Source of the DNA: Marinobacter sp050379415
GTDB taxonomy: Bacteria; Pseudomonadota; Gammaproteobacteria; Pseudomonadales; Oleiphilaceae
Reading direction: 5' to 3'
Assembly: GCF_050379415.1 (NCBI RefSeq)
Contig: NZ_JBNRLS010000001.1
Coordinates: forward strand, 62,001 to 126,000
Length of the DNA: 64,000 nt
A program made the translations under genes and the position numbers. The notes beneath the pieces were generated by a model. That model worked only from the letters and a program-made list of their open reading frames with translations, was not told the DNA's origin and did no database searches. Below, piece after piece: positions 42,930 through 52,132 of the stretch. Each line of letters opens with the position of its first letter. Position 1 is the first letter of the stretch.

Positions 42930-44276
42930 ATGGCCAAAAAGCTGTACATCAAAACCCACGGCTGTCAGATGAACGAGTACGACTCTGCCCGCATGGCCGA
43001 TCTGCTCAAAACCGGCGAAACCGTCGAAATGACCGATTCACCGGACGACGCCGACATCCTGCTGCTGAACACCTGCTCCATCCGGGAAAAAGCCCAGGAG
43101 AAGGTGTTCCACCAGCTGGGCCGCTGGAAAAGCCTGAAGAGCAAAAAGCCGGACCTGATTATCGGCGTTGGTGGCTGCGTCGCCAGCCAGGAAGGCCAGG
43201 CCATCATCGACCGGGCTCCCTACGTCGACATGGTCTTCGGCCCCCAGACCCTGCACCGCCTGCCGGACATGATCACCGAGATCAAAACCAAGGGAAACGG
43301 CGTCGGCGTGGTGGACGTCAGCTTTCCCGAAATCGAGAAATTCGACAATCTCCCGGAGCCAGGCGCCAACGGCCCGTCCGCATTTGTATCCATCATGGAG
43401 GGCTGCAGCAAATACTGCACCTTCTGCGTCGTGCCCTATACCCGCGGCGAAGAAGTCAGCCGTCCGGTCGATGACGTGATCGCCGAAGTCGCTCACCTGG
43501 CGGGCCAGGGCGTTCGGGAAGTGAATCTGCTTGGTCAGAACGTCAACGCCTATCGAGGTGAGACCCACGACGGCGACGTCATGGACCTGGCCGAGCTGAT
43601 CGAACTGATCGCTACCATCGACGGCATCGACCGCATCCGTTACACCACCTCCCACCCGGTGGAATTCTCGGATGCCCTGATCGACGTCTACGAGAGAGTT
43701 CCCGAGCTGGTCAGCCACCTGCACCTGCCGGTCCAGAGCGGTTCCGACCGCATCCTGGCAGCCATGAAGCGCGGCCATACGGCCCTGGAGTACAAATCCA
43801 AGCTCCGCCGCCTGCGCAAGATCCGGCCAGACATCAGCTTCTCGTCCGATTTCATTATCGGCTTCCCGGGCGAAACCGAGAAGGACTTTGAAGACACCAT
43901 GAAGCTGATCAATGACATCGGCTTCGACATGTCCTTCAGCTTTGTCTACAGCGCCCGCCCGGGCACGCCGGCGTCGGATCTGCCGGACGATACGCCGATG
44001 GAGGTCAAGAAGCAGCGCCTGAGCATCCTGCAGGATCGCCTGAACCAGAATGTGATGGATATCAGCCGCAAGATGGTGGGCACCACCCAACGGATCCTGG
44101 TGACCGGCCTGTCCAAGAAAGATCCCGGGGAGTATGCGGGGCGCACGGAAAACAACCGGATCGTGAACTTCCGGCACGAGAATCCGGAAGTGGTTGGGCA
44201 CTTTATTGACGTCGAGATAGTGGAGGCTTATCCCAATTCTCTGCGGGGTGTGCCGGTGAACTCGGAGTTGCATTAA
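42930..44276 (+). CDS. miaB: tRNA-2-methylthio-N6-dimethylallyladenosine synthase
   Basis: A 448-residue radical-SAM methylthiotransferase that adds the 2-methylthio group to i6A37 of tRNA. N-terminal cluster ligands are C12, C49 and C83; the radical-SAM motif CSKYCTFC gives C159, C163 and C166. A TRAM domain lies at about 380-445. The ATG at 42930 (MAKKLYIKTHGCQMNEYDS) is preferred over an in-frame GTG three codons upstream. miaB-phoH-ybeY-corC-lnt is a conserved order, here split after miaB by 490 bp of repeats. Confidence 0.95.
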   Translation: MAKKLYIKTHGCQMNEYDSARMADLLKTGETVEMTDSPDDADILLLNTCSIREKAQEKVFHQLGRWKSLKSKKPDLIIGVGGCVASQEGQAIIDRAPYVDMVFGPQTLHRLPDMITEIKTKGNGVGVVDVSFPEIEKFDNLPEPGANGPSAFVSIMEGCSKYCTFCVVPYTRGEEVSRPVDDVIAEVAHLAGQGVREVNLLGQNVNAYRGETHDGDVMDLAELIELIATIDGIDRIRYTTSHPVEFSDALIDVYERVPELVSHLHLPVQSGSDRILAAMKRGHTALEYKSKLRRLRKIRPDISFSSDFIIGFPGETEKDFEDTMKLINDIGFDMSFSFVYSARPGTPASDLPDDTPMEVKKQRLSILQDRLNQNVMDISRKMVGTTQRILVTGLSKKDPGEYAGRTENNRIVNFRHENPEVVGHFIDVEIVEAYPNSLRGVPVNSELH

Positions 44277-44310
44277 GACTTTCGCCCTATCCGTGTGAGG
44301 CTTGGAGTTG

Positions 44311-44425
44311 GGAGGCTGGTTGGAAGGGCTTCCCAAAAAACGCTCCTTCGGCACGTCCCTGTGACGCTTGGGCTCCGCCATCCATGGCTCCGCACATTTT
44401 TGGGAAGCCCTTCCAACCAGCCTCC
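44311..44425. repeat. Family B hairpin element, copy 8
   Basis: A 115-bp element with perfect 29-bp arms (44311-44339, 44397-44425) and a 57-nt core of the same subtype and orientation as copies 1 and 4. The arm sequence differs from both. It begins 34 bp after the miaB stop. Confidence 0.9.
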
Positions 44426-44500
44426 TTCCAGCATCACAGATATAGTCCGGGGCGGTATGAACTGAACAAGCCGTCCGTCGGGGTCGGATATTGTGAAACA

Positions 44501-44530
44501 GGGGTCAGATGAAAGCTTTCATCTGACCCC
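44501..44530. repeat. Family A palindrome between two family B elements
   Basis: A perfect 30-bp GATGAA-type copy in the 492-bp miaB-phoH gap, flanked by family B copies 8 and 9. Nothing else is visible in that gap. Confidence 0.9.
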
Positions 44531-44593
44531 ATCTTAGATCAACACTCCCAAGCCACTTGTTTTTAAACTAACGGGCCTGCAAATATTAAGATC

Positions 44594-44703
44594 GGCCGGG
44601 TGCGGGGCTCCTTCCACAGACTGTTGAGGGCCAAGGACGGCCCGAAACAAGCGCACATGGACGTGCTCGTAGCGTGTCTGTGGAAGGGGCCCCGCACCTG
44701 GCC
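44594..44703. repeat. Family B hairpin element, copy 9
   Basis: A 110-bp element with 28-bp arms (44594-44621, 44676-44703) that pair throughout, two positions being G.T wobbles. The 54-nt core is the CTACGAGCAC subtype in reverse orientation. It lies 65 bp before the phoH start. Confidence 0.9.
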
Positions 44704-44768
44704 TGACTCCAAAATCCAGAACAGCTGACTCCCAAGAAACCAGGGGAGTAAACCAATACGGAGCAAGA

Positions 44769-45755
44769 TTGAACACACACGACACAAGACAATTCGACCT
44801 GCACCCGGTAGACCAGCGCCGCCTGGCCACCCTGTGCGGCCAGTTCGACGAACATCTCAAGATGATCGAGAAACGCCTTGAGGTGACAGTCGGCCGCCGG
44901 GGCCACCATTTCCGCGTCGAGGGCGAGACCGAGCATGTCGCCGCCGCGGTGGAAGTCATCCGCCACCTGTATCGGGAAACCGAGGCCACCGACGATATTC
45001 CACCGGATACCGTGCACCTGTTCATCCGGGAGACCGGCATCGAGCGTCTCCCCGATGACGTGCCGTATGACGAAGGCCAGGTCACGGTCATCAAGACGCC
45101 GAAGATGACGGCCAAGCCCCGGGGGCGGAACCAGCAGAAGTACGTGCACAATATCCGTACCCACGATATCAACTTCGGTATCGGCCCGGCCGGTACCGGC
45201 AAGACCTGGCTGGCGGTGGCCTGTGCGGTGGAAGCGCTGAAAGACGAACAGGTCAAGCGCATTCTGCTGGTGCGTCCTGCGGTTGAGGCCGGCGAGAAGC
45301 TGGGGTTCCTGCCCGGGGACCTGGCCCAGAAGGTGGACCCTTACCTGCGTCCGCTGTACGACGCCCTCTATGAAATGCTCGGCTTTGACCAGGTCACCCG
45401 CCTGATCGAAAAAAGCGTCATCGAGATCGCGCCGCTGGCGTTCATGCGGGGCCGGACCCTGAACAACTCGTTCATCATCCTGGATGAGAGTCAGAACACC
45501 ACCCGGGAGCAGATGAAGATGTTCCTGACCCGGATCGGCTTCGGCTCAACCGCCGTGATTACCGGCGACACCACCCAGGTGGATCTGCCCCGCGGGCAGA
45601 ATTCCGGCCTGATTCATGCGGCCAATGTGCTGAGCAAGGTGTCCGGTATCGGTTTTACCCGCTTTAATGCCAAAGACGTGGTGCGTCACCCGTTGGTGCA
45701 GCGGATTGTCGAGGCCTACGATTCCTTTGATGACGGGAGTGCCACAGGCCAGTGA
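44769..45755 (+). CDS. ybeZ: PhoH-like ATPase (YbeZ)
   Basis: A 328-residue PhoH-family P-loop ATPase, usually encoded with and physically linked to the endoribonuclease YbeY. Walker A is GPAGTGKT at 139-146, Walker B is NNSFIILDESQNTT. It starts with TTG at 44769, with GGAG five bases upstream; no ATG fits. It overlaps ybeY by 4 bp. Confidence 0.93.
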   Translation: MNTHDTRQFDLHPVDQRRLATLCGQFDEHLKMIEKRLEVTVGRRGHHFRVEGETEHVAAAVEVIRHLYRETEATDDIPPDTVHLFIRETGIERLPDDVPYDEGQVTVIKTPKMTAKPRGRNQQKYVHNIRTHDINFGIGPAGTGKTWLAVACAVEALKDEQVKRILLVRPAVEAGEKLGFLPGDLAQKVDPYLRPLYDALYEMLGFDQVTRLIEKSVIEIAPLAFMRGRTLNNSFIILDESQNTTREQMKMFLTRIGFGSTAVITGDTTQVDLPRGQNSGLIHAANVLSKVSGIGFTRFNAKDVVRHPLVQRIVEAYDSFDDGSATGQ

Positions 45756-46225
45756 GCGAGCTGACGGTTGATTTCCAGAACGTTTATGACGGCGAGGGTG
45801 TGCCCGACGAGGCCCTGTTCCAAAAATGGGCACAGGCGGCCTGGCTGGGCGATAATCCGTCCGAGGTGACCATCCGTATTGTTGGTGCCCTCGAGAGCCA
45901 GGAGCTGAATCACGAGTACCGTGGCAAGGACAAACCGACCAATGTATTGTCCTTCCCATTTGAGGCGCCAGCGGGTATAACGGTCCCATTGGCGGGAGAT
46001 CTCGTTATTTGTGCCCCGGTTGTTGAAAAAGAGGCCGGCGAACAGCATAAAACGATCGAAGCGCACTGGGCCCATATGGTGGTGCACGGCATGTTGCACC
46101 TGCAGGGCTACGATCATATCGAAGATGAAGACGCCGAGGTCATGGAAGGCCTCGAGATCCGGCTGCTGCAACAGCTCGGATACGATAACCCCTACGAAGC
46201 AGAGGAAACGGAACAAGACTCATGA
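45752..46225 (+). CDS. ybeY: Endoribonuclease YbeY
   Basis: A 157-residue metal-dependent endoribonuclease needed for 16S rRNA 3' maturation and ribosome quality control. The zinc-binding H3xH5xH motif is complete (HGMLHLQGYDH; H112, H116, H122). GTG start overlapping the phoH-like stop. It overlaps the next gene by 4 bp, so the run phoH-ybeY-corC-lnt is translationally coupled. Confidence 0.95.
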   Translation: MSELTVDFQNVYDGEGVPDEALFQKWAQAAWLGDNPSEVTIRIVGALESQELNHEYRGKDKPTNVLSFPFEAPAGITVPLAGDLVICAPVVEKEAGEQHKTIEAHWAHMVVHGMLHLQGYDHIEDEDAEVMEGLEIRLLQQLGYDNPYEAEETEQDS

Positions 46226-47067
46226 GCGACGATCAGTCGAGTCGCAGCCAGGGCAACAAGTCCTGGCTGGAGCGTATATCACAGGCCTTCTCCAGCGGGC
46301 CTGAGTCCGTCGAGGACGTGCTGGAAATCCTGCGGGACGCGGAGTCCCAGAACATCATCGATGTCGATGCCATGAGCATCATCGAAGGTGCCATGCAGGT
46401 GATCGACATGCGGGTCGATGAAATCATGATCCCCCGCTCCCAGATGGTCACCGTGAAAGCTTCCCAGGACCCAAAGGAATTCCTGGGTGAAATCATTTCT
46501 TCTGCCCACAGCCGCTTCCCCGTCATTGGCGACAGCCAGGATGATGTGATCGGCATCCTGCTGGCCAAGGACCTTCTGCCCCTGGCCATGAACAATGAGC
46601 TGAACTGGAACCGCATCCGGGAAATCCTGCGCCCGCCCAACTTCGTGCCCGAGAGCAAGCGTCTGAATCAGCTGCTCAAGGAGTTCAAGGAGAACCGCAA
46701 CCACATGGCCATCGTGGTGGACGAGTACGGCGGCACCGCCGGCCTGATCACCATCGAGGACGTGTTGGAGCAGATTGTTGGCGAGATCGAGGATGAGCAC
46801 GACTTCGATGAAGAGACCAACATCAAGGCCCGGGGCGATGGTTCCTTTGCGGTCAAGGCGGTTACGCCCGTGGACGATTTTAACGAATTTTTCCAGACCG
46901 AACTGGACGAGGAAGAGTTCGACACCATCGGTGGCGTGGTTCTGAAAGAATTCGGTCACCTGCCCAGGCGCGGTGAAACGGTTGAATTCGGTGGCTTGCA
47001 GTTTACTATTGCCAACGCCGATAACCGTGTCATTCGTCTGTTGCAGGTAAACCGAAGTGAGCAGTAA
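46222..47067 (+). CDS. ybeX: CorC/YbeX-type CBS-domain protein
   Basis: A 281-residue soluble protein with two CBS domains (about 70-190; IDMRVDEIMIPRSQMV and VDEYGGTAGLITIEDVLEQIVGEI) and a C-terminal CorC_HlyC domain (about 205-280). Named CorC for a proposed role in Mg2+/Co2+ efflux; recent work links YbeX to ribosome metabolism, which fits its ybeZ-ybeY neighbours. It overlaps lnt by 11 bp. Confidence 0.9.
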   Translation: MSDDQSSRSQGNKSWLERISQAFSSGPESVEDVLEILRDAESQNIIDVDAMSIIEGAMQVIDMRVDEIMIPRSQMVTVKASQDPKEFLGEIISSAHSRFPVIGDSQDDVIGILLAKDLLPLAMNNELNWNRIREILRPPNFVPESKRLNQLLKEFKENRNHMAIVVDEYGGTAGLITIEDVLEQIVGEIEDEHDFDEETNIKARGDGSFAVKAVTPVDDFNEFFQTELDEEEFDTIGGVVLKEFGHLPRRGETVEFGGLQFTIANADNRVIRLLQVNRSEQ

Positions 47068-48607
47068 CGCCACCCCCGCCATCCTGAAAACCCCGCTGAA
47101 CGGAATCCCCTGGCTGGGCGCCCTGACCCTCATAGCGGCAGGTGCGCTCCAGACCCTGACCTTCGCCCCCTTCAATCTGTGGTGGTTAGGGCCCGTATCG
47201 GTATTCCTGATCCTGCTGGTCACCATTCCCGCCGCCCCGGGCCAGCTATTCCGGGCCGGCTGGCTTACCGGCCTGGGCCTGTTTGCCACCGGGGCCAGCT
47301 GGGTCTACATCAGCATCAGTGAGCACGGCAACACCTCAATACCGATCGCCATCGTGCTCACCGTGCTGTTTGTCATGGGGCTGGCCCTGTTCCACGCCCT
47401 GGCATTCTGGTTCTGGGGCAAGCTGGCCAAAGAGAGCGCAGTACGCCGCCTGATTCTGTTCCCGGCTATCTGGATTCTTGGCGATTGGCTGCGTGGCTGG
47501 CTGCTGACTGGCTTTCCCTGGCTGTACCTGGGCACCGCCCATACCGATGGCCCCCTCGCCGGGCTGGCGCCTCTGACCGGCGTGCACGGGGTAACCTTCT
47601 GGGTGACGGTCACCGGCGTTGCGGCCTATGCCGCCGGCTGGCTGTTCCTGCGTCAGCGTCGGATAGCATCCGGAGCGGTGCTGGGCCTTGCCCTGATTCC
47701 CTGGATCGCCGCGCCGGCCATGAACCGGATTGACTGGACCGAGGTCAGCGAGCAACCCACCACCTTCGCCGCCATGCAGGGGAACATTCCCCAACAGGTG
47801 AAATGGGACCCGGACTTCCTCCGGGACCAGATCGTTACCTACCTGACCCTGACCGAAGATCACTGGGACACGGACCTGATTCTCTGGCCGGAGACCGCAA
47901 TCCCGATCACCCAGGACCAGGCCGGCAAGATCATCGAGCATATTGATGGGGAACTGGGAGAAAACAGCACCCTGATCACCGGCATTCCCTGGTACGGATT
48001 CAGTGACCGGATCGAGGACTTCACCTACCACAACAGCATCATGGCCATCGGCAACGGTGGTGGCATGTACCACAAGCAGAAGCTGGTGCCCTTTGGCGAG
48101 TATGTGCCGCTGCAGAGTGTGCTCCGTGGTCTGATCGGCTTCTTCGACCTGCCCATGAGCAGTTTCAGCAAGGGCCCCGAATGGCAGGAGCCACTGACGG
48201 CCAACGGCATCAATGTGATGCCCTTCATCTGCTATGAAGTCGCCTACCCGGATTTCGTCGCCTTTAACAGCCGCGGCGCGGGCCTGCTGCTGACCATCAG
48301 TAACGACGGCTGGTTCGGCGATTCCATCGGCCCCCTGCAACACCTCCAGATCGCCCGCATGCGCGCCCTGGAAACCGGCCGCTACATGCTGCGCGGCACC
48401 AACAACGGGGTGACGGCGATCATCAATGAGAAGGGGCAGATCACCGAGCGGATTCCGCAGTTCGAGCGGGCAACGCTGACCGGCGAGGTGTTTACCGCGA
48501 CCGGGAGTACGCCGTATATGCAGACGGGGTCATGGCCGGTGCTGACATTGGCGGCGATTCTGATTGTGTTTGTGCGGGAGCGGGTGATTCCCAAGAGCCA
48601 GGGATAA
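47057..48607 (+). CDS. lnt: Apolipoprotein N-acyltransferase
   Basis: A 516-residue inner-membrane enzyme that adds the third acyl chain to lipoproteins. About six to eight hydrophobic segments (about 10-210) precede a periplasmic nitrilase-like domain with the catalytic triad Glu (LILWPETAIPI), Lys (YHKQKLVPFGEYVP) and Cys (MPFICYEVAYPDF); a last membrane helix is near the C-terminus. GTG start inside ybeX. Family A repeats begin 18 bp after the stop. Confidence 0.95.
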   Translation: MSSNATPAILKTPLNGIPWLGALTLIAAGALQTLTFAPFNLWWLGPVSVFLILLVTIPAAPGQLFRAGWLTGLGLFATGASWVYISISEHGNTSIPIAIVLTVLFVMGLALFHALAFWFWGKLAKESAVRRLILFPAIWILGDWLRGWLLTGFPWLYLGTAHTDGPLAGLAPLTGVHGVTFWVTVTGVAAYAAGWLFLRQRRIASGAVLGLALIPWIAAPAMNRIDWTEVSEQPTTFAAMQGNIPQQVKWDPDFLRDQIVTYLTLTEDHWDTDLILWPETAIPITQDQAGKIIEHIDGELGENSTLITGIPWYGFSDRIEDFTYHNSIMAIGNGGGMYHKQKLVPFGEYVPLQSVLRGLIGFFDLPMSSFSKGPEWQEPLTANGINVMPFICYEVAYPDFVAFNSRGAGLLLTISNDGWFGDSIGPLQHLQIARMRALETGRYMLRGTNNGVTAIINEKGQITERIPQFERATLTGEVFTATGSTPYMQTGSWPVLTLAAILIVFVRERVIPKSQG

Positions 48608-48624
48608 AGATGGGGCTGTGGCAC

Positions 48625-48820
48625 AGGGGTCTGAAGAACTTGTTCTTCTGACCCCGAGTTGGAAGCCAGAATGGGGTCAGATGAAAGCTTTCATCAGACC
48701 CCTGAGTTAGACGTGGCACAGGGGTCTGAAGAACTTGTTCTTCTGACCCCGAGTTAGACATCAAGATGGGGTCAGATGAAAGCTTTCATCAGACCCCTCA
48801 GCCAATCAGACCCCTGAGTT
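48625..48820. repeat. Duplicated inverted pair of family A palindromes plus a half copy
   Basis: Copies lie at 48625-48654 (T.T), 48673-48702 (A.A), 48721-48750 (T.T) and 48768-48797 (A.A); a right half (TCAGACCCCTGAGTT) follows at 48806-48820. The two T.T copies are identical and share the preceding GTGGCACA, so the pair was duplicated, as upstream of rpoN. The cluster lies between convergent lnt and the zinc-ribbon gene. No family A copy was seen beyond this point. Confidence 0.9.
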
Positions 48821-48844
48821 ACTTCTGACTCCGTCCTGGACCCC

Positions 48845-49393
48845 CTACTCCGCCTTTTGCGGCCACCGACTGGTCACCCGCTCGTAGTAATGCGAACCAC
48901 AGGCCTCGCACGGCTCCAGGTGGCTGGTGGCGGTCAGGCAGCGCATGTGGCTGCAGTTCAGGCACCGGAACATGCCGGCGGTGGCGACTTCGCCGGAGAT
49001 GTAGTGGCCGGCGTCATCGTTTTCCAGCTTCTGCTTCAGCTCCAGGGTATCCACCAGGGTCTGATCCGCCACCGACAGCAAGTTGTCTGCCAGTTGATGC
49101 TCCAGCAGGGAGATGTCCAGCTGCAACCACTCCTTCAGCCCTTCACCGGTCTCGTCCACGAAGTGCATCAGGTGTTTCAGGTCCCGCTCCAGGTAGGCTC
49201 CCAACAGGTCGGCCTCTTCCCGGGTCATTTCTTCCAGCTCGTACTCGAATTCAACGGCTTTCTGGATCTCCTCCTCCAGGGTTTCCAGGGACGTTTCCTG
49301 GAGTTCCTTCATGCGGGTCTGCACCCGCTCGAGCATCCGGTCATAGACCTCAAGGGCCTTGCCTGATAGGTGGTTGCGTTCCGGTTCTGTCAT
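48845..49393 (-). CDS. Zinc-ribbon protein (DUF1451, YbeL-like)
   Basis: A 182-residue protein with a long charged helical N-terminal part (about 1-130) and a C-terminal zinc ribbon (CLNC...CEAC, about 146-172). It fits DUF1451/YbeL, whose function is unknown. The ATG at 49393 has AGGAG upstream. It diverges from leuS, as ybeL does in enterics. Confidence 0.85.
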   Translation of the reverse strand: MTEPERNHLSGKALEVYDRMLERVQTRMKELQETSLETLEEEIQKAVEFEYELEEMTREEADLLGAYLERDLKHLMHFVDETGEGLKEWLQLDISLLEHQLADNLLSVADQTLVDTLELKQKLENDDAGHYISGEVATAGMFRCLNCSHMRCLTATSHLEPCEACGSHYYERVTSRWPQKAE

Positions 49394-49536
49394 ATCGGCT
49401 CCTTTCGCCAACACATGTCCTGTTCCTGTAAGTCTGGCACAGGAAAGAAAAATTGGCAGACTACCTGTTAAGCCCCGTGTGCGTTAGAATGTTCGGCCCC
49501 TTCGAACCTCTATCTGAACACAGGGTAATTTTGGTA

Positions 49537-52131
49537 ATGGCAGGAATGGACGAGCAATATAACCCACGTGAAGTAGAACAGACCGCCCGCGAATTCTGGG
49601 AGAAGAACGAAACCTTCAAGGTGAAGGAAGAGCCGGGCAAGCCCAAGTACTACTGCCTCTCCATGTTCCCCTACCCCAGCGGCAAGCTGCACATGGGCCA
49701 CGTCCGCAACTACACCATCGGCGACGTGATTTCCCGTTACCAGCGCATGCAGGGCAAGAACGTCATGCAGCCCATGGGCTGGGACGCCTTCGGCCTGCCC
49801 GCCGAGAATGCCGCCATTGCCAACAAGACCGCGCCGGCCAAGTGGACCCGCTCCAATATCGACTACATGAAGAAACAGCTCAAGCAGCTGGGCTTCGGGT
49901 ATGACTGGAGCCGGGAGCTGGCGACCTGTGATCCGGATTACTACCGCTGGGAGCAGTGGTTCTTTGCCCGCCTGTATGAAAAGGGCCTGGTGTACAAGAA
50001 GATGTCCACCGTGAACTGGGATCCGGTGGACCAGACCGTGCTGGCCAACGAGCAGGTGGTTGACGGCCGGGGCTGGCGCTCCGGTGCCCTGGTTGAGCAG
50101 AAGAAGATTCCCCAGTGGTTCATCCGTATTACCGATTATGCCGAGGAACTGCTGAACGATCTCGAAGATATGGATGGCTGGCCCGAGCAGGTCAAGACCA
50201 TGCAGCGGAACTGGATCGGAAAGTCCGAAGGTACCGAGCTGAGCTTCCCGCTGAAGGATCGTGATGAAGGCCTGACGGTCTATACCACCCGTCCGGACAC
50301 CCTGATGGGCGTGAGTTACATGGCCGTTGCCGCCGAGCATCCGCTGGCGAAGGAAGCCGCGGAGCGTCACCGTGATGTCGCCGAATTCGTGGATGAGTGC
50401 CGTAACAGCAAGGTGGCCGAGGCCGAGCTGGCCACCATGGAGAAGAAAGGTATCGATACCGGCTTCAAGGCCGTTCATCCGCTGACCCAGGAAGAAATCC
50501 CGGTCTGGATCGCCAACTTCGTGCTGATGGACTACGGTACCGGCGCCCTGATGGCTGTACCAGGTCATGATGAACGGGACCACGAATTTGCCCTGAAATA
50601 CCGTCTGCCGATCAAGCAGGTCATTGCTGCCCGGGATGGTCGCGAGATCGATGTCCAGGAAACGGCCTTTACCGAGAAGGGCACTCTGGTGTCTTCCGGC
50701 AAGTACAGCGGGCTGACCAGCGAGGAGGCCTTCGACGAGATCGCGAAGTACCTGGAAGACAACGGCATCGGCAAGCGCACCGTCAACTACCGCCTGCGTG
50801 ACTGGGGCGTCTCCCGCCAGCGTTACTGGGGCGCGCCGATTCCGATGATGACTCTGGAAGACGGCACCGAAATGCCGGTGCCCGATGACCGGCTGCCGGT
50901 TCGCCTGCCGGAAGACGTGGAGATGGACGGCGTCCAGTCCCCGATCAAGGCCGATCCGGAATGGTGCAAGACCGAATACAACGGCCAGCCGGCCACCCTG
51001 GAAACCGATACCTTCGACACCTTCATGGAGTCGTCCTGGTATTACGCCCGGTTCTGCAGCCCCAACTACGACAAGGGCATGCTGGACCCGGCGGCCGCCA
51101 ATTACTGGCTGCCGGTTGACCAGTACATTGGTGGTATCGAGCACGCCATTCTGCACCTGCTCTATGCCCGCTTCTTCCACAAGCTGCTGCGGGATGTCGG
51201 GCTGGTGGACAGCTCCGAGCCGTTCAAGCGCCTACTGACCCAGGGCATGGTGCTGGCCGAGACCTATTACCGTAACGACGAGAACGGTGGCAAGACCTGG
51301 TTCAATCCGGCGGATGTCACCGTCGAGCGGGACACGAAGGGACAGGTGGTCCGGGCGGTGCTCGCTTCCGACGGTGAGCCGGTGGAGATCGGTGGTGTCA
51401 CCAAGATGTCCAAGTCCAAGAACAACGGCATCGACCCGCAGGCCATCATCGACGAATTTGGCGCCGACACCGTGCGCCTGTTCATGATGTTCGCAGCCCC
51501 GCCGGAGCAGTCCCTGGAGTGGTCCGACAGCGGCGTCGAGGGTGCCCACCGGTTCCTGAAGCGCCTGTGGCGGATGGTGAATGAGCATGCGGCCAGCGGC
51601 CCGGCTCCGGCGGTGGACGTGGCAACACTGAACGACGCCCAGAAGGATCTGCGCCGCAAGACCCACGAAACCATTGCCAAGGTCAGTGACGACATCAGTC
51701 GCAGGCTGACCTTCAACACCGCCATCGCCGCCGTGATGGAGTTGCTGAATGAGGTTGGCAAACTGGGGGATGATGAGCCCCAGAGCCGCGCCGTTCGCCA
51801 GGAGGCTCTGAACACCGCGGTACTGGTCCTGTCACCGATCGTCCCCCACATCTGCCATCAGCTCTGGCAGAGTCTGGGTCACGAGGAGCCGGTGGTCGAG
51901 GCTTCCTGGCCGGAAGCGGATGAAAAGGCGATGGTACGCAGCCAGATCCAGGTTGTGCTGCAGGTCAACGGTAAGGTACGGGCCAAGGAAGACGTTCCGG
52001 CAGATATTGCCAAGCCGGATCTGGAGAAGCTGGCGCTGGAGAACGAAAACGTCATGCGCTTTACCGAGGGCAAGACCGTCCGCAAGGTCATCGTGGTCCC
52101 CGGCAAGCTGGTGAACGTGGTGGCCAACTGA
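49537..52131 (+). CDS. leuS: Leucyl-tRNA synthetase
   Basis: A class Ia synthetase of 864 residues from this start. HIGH motif: MFPYPSGKLHMGHVRNY near the N-terminus; KMSKS motif: VTKMSKSKNNGID; CP1 editing domain with the TTRPDTLMG stretch. Two ATGs, 49537 and 49546, are possible; the second gives the familiar MDEQYNPREVEQ start, and neither has a strong ribosome site. The frame is open upstream to 49453 without support. leuS-lptE-holA is the conserved gene order. Confidence 0.94.
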   Translation: MAGMDEQYNPREVEQTAREFWEKNETFKVKEEPGKPKYYCLSMFPYPSGKLHMGHVRNYTIGDVISRYQRMQGKNVMQPMGWDAFGLPAENAAIANKTAPAKWTRSNIDYMKKQLKQLGFGYDWSRELATCDPDYYRWEQWFFARLYEKGLVYKKMSTVNWDPVDQTVLANEQVVDGRGWRSGALVEQKKIPQWFIRITDYAEELLNDLEDMDGWPEQVKTMQRNWIGKSEGTELSFPLKDRDEGLTVYTTRPDTLMGVSYMAVAAEHPLAKEAAERHRDVAEFVDECRNSKVAEAELATMEKKGIDTGFKAVHPLTQEEIPVWIANFVLMDYGTGALMAVPGHDERDHEFALKYRLPIKQVIAARDGREIDVQETAFTEKGTLVSSGKYSGLTSEEAFDEIAKYLEDNGIGKRTVNYRLRDWGVSRQRYWGAPIPMMTLEDGTEMPVPDDRLPVRLPEDVEMDGVQSPIKADPEWCKTEYNGQPATLETDTFDTFMESSWYYARFCSPNYDKGMLDPAAANYWLPVDQYIGGIEHAILHLLYARFFHKLLRDVGLVDSSEPFKRLLTQGMVLAETYYRNDENGGKTWFNPADVTVERDTKGQVVRAVLASDGEPVEIGGVTKMSKSKNNGIDPQAIIDEFGADTVRLFMMFAAPPEQSLEWSDSGVEGAHRFLKRLWRMVNEHAASGPAPAVDVATLNDAQKDLRRKTHETIAKVSDDISRRLTFNTAIAAVMELLNEVGKLGDDEPQSRAVRQEALNTAVLVLSPIVPHICHQLWQSLGHEEPVVEASWPEADEKAMVRSQIQVVLQVNGKVRAKEDVPADIAKPDLEKLALENENVMRFTEGKTVRKVIVVPGKLVNVVAN

Positions 52132-52132
52132 T

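Noticed and set aside
39..48820. Family A arrays as a CRISPR
   Set aside because: Spacing is irregular, spacers are partly repeated, copies alternate orientation and are dispersed over 48 kb, and there are no cas genes.
49394..49536. A regulatory leader (T-box or attenuator) before leuS
   Set aside because: The gap to the divergent zinc-ribbon gene is short, with no leader peptide rich in Leu codons and no terminator/antiterminator pair visible.
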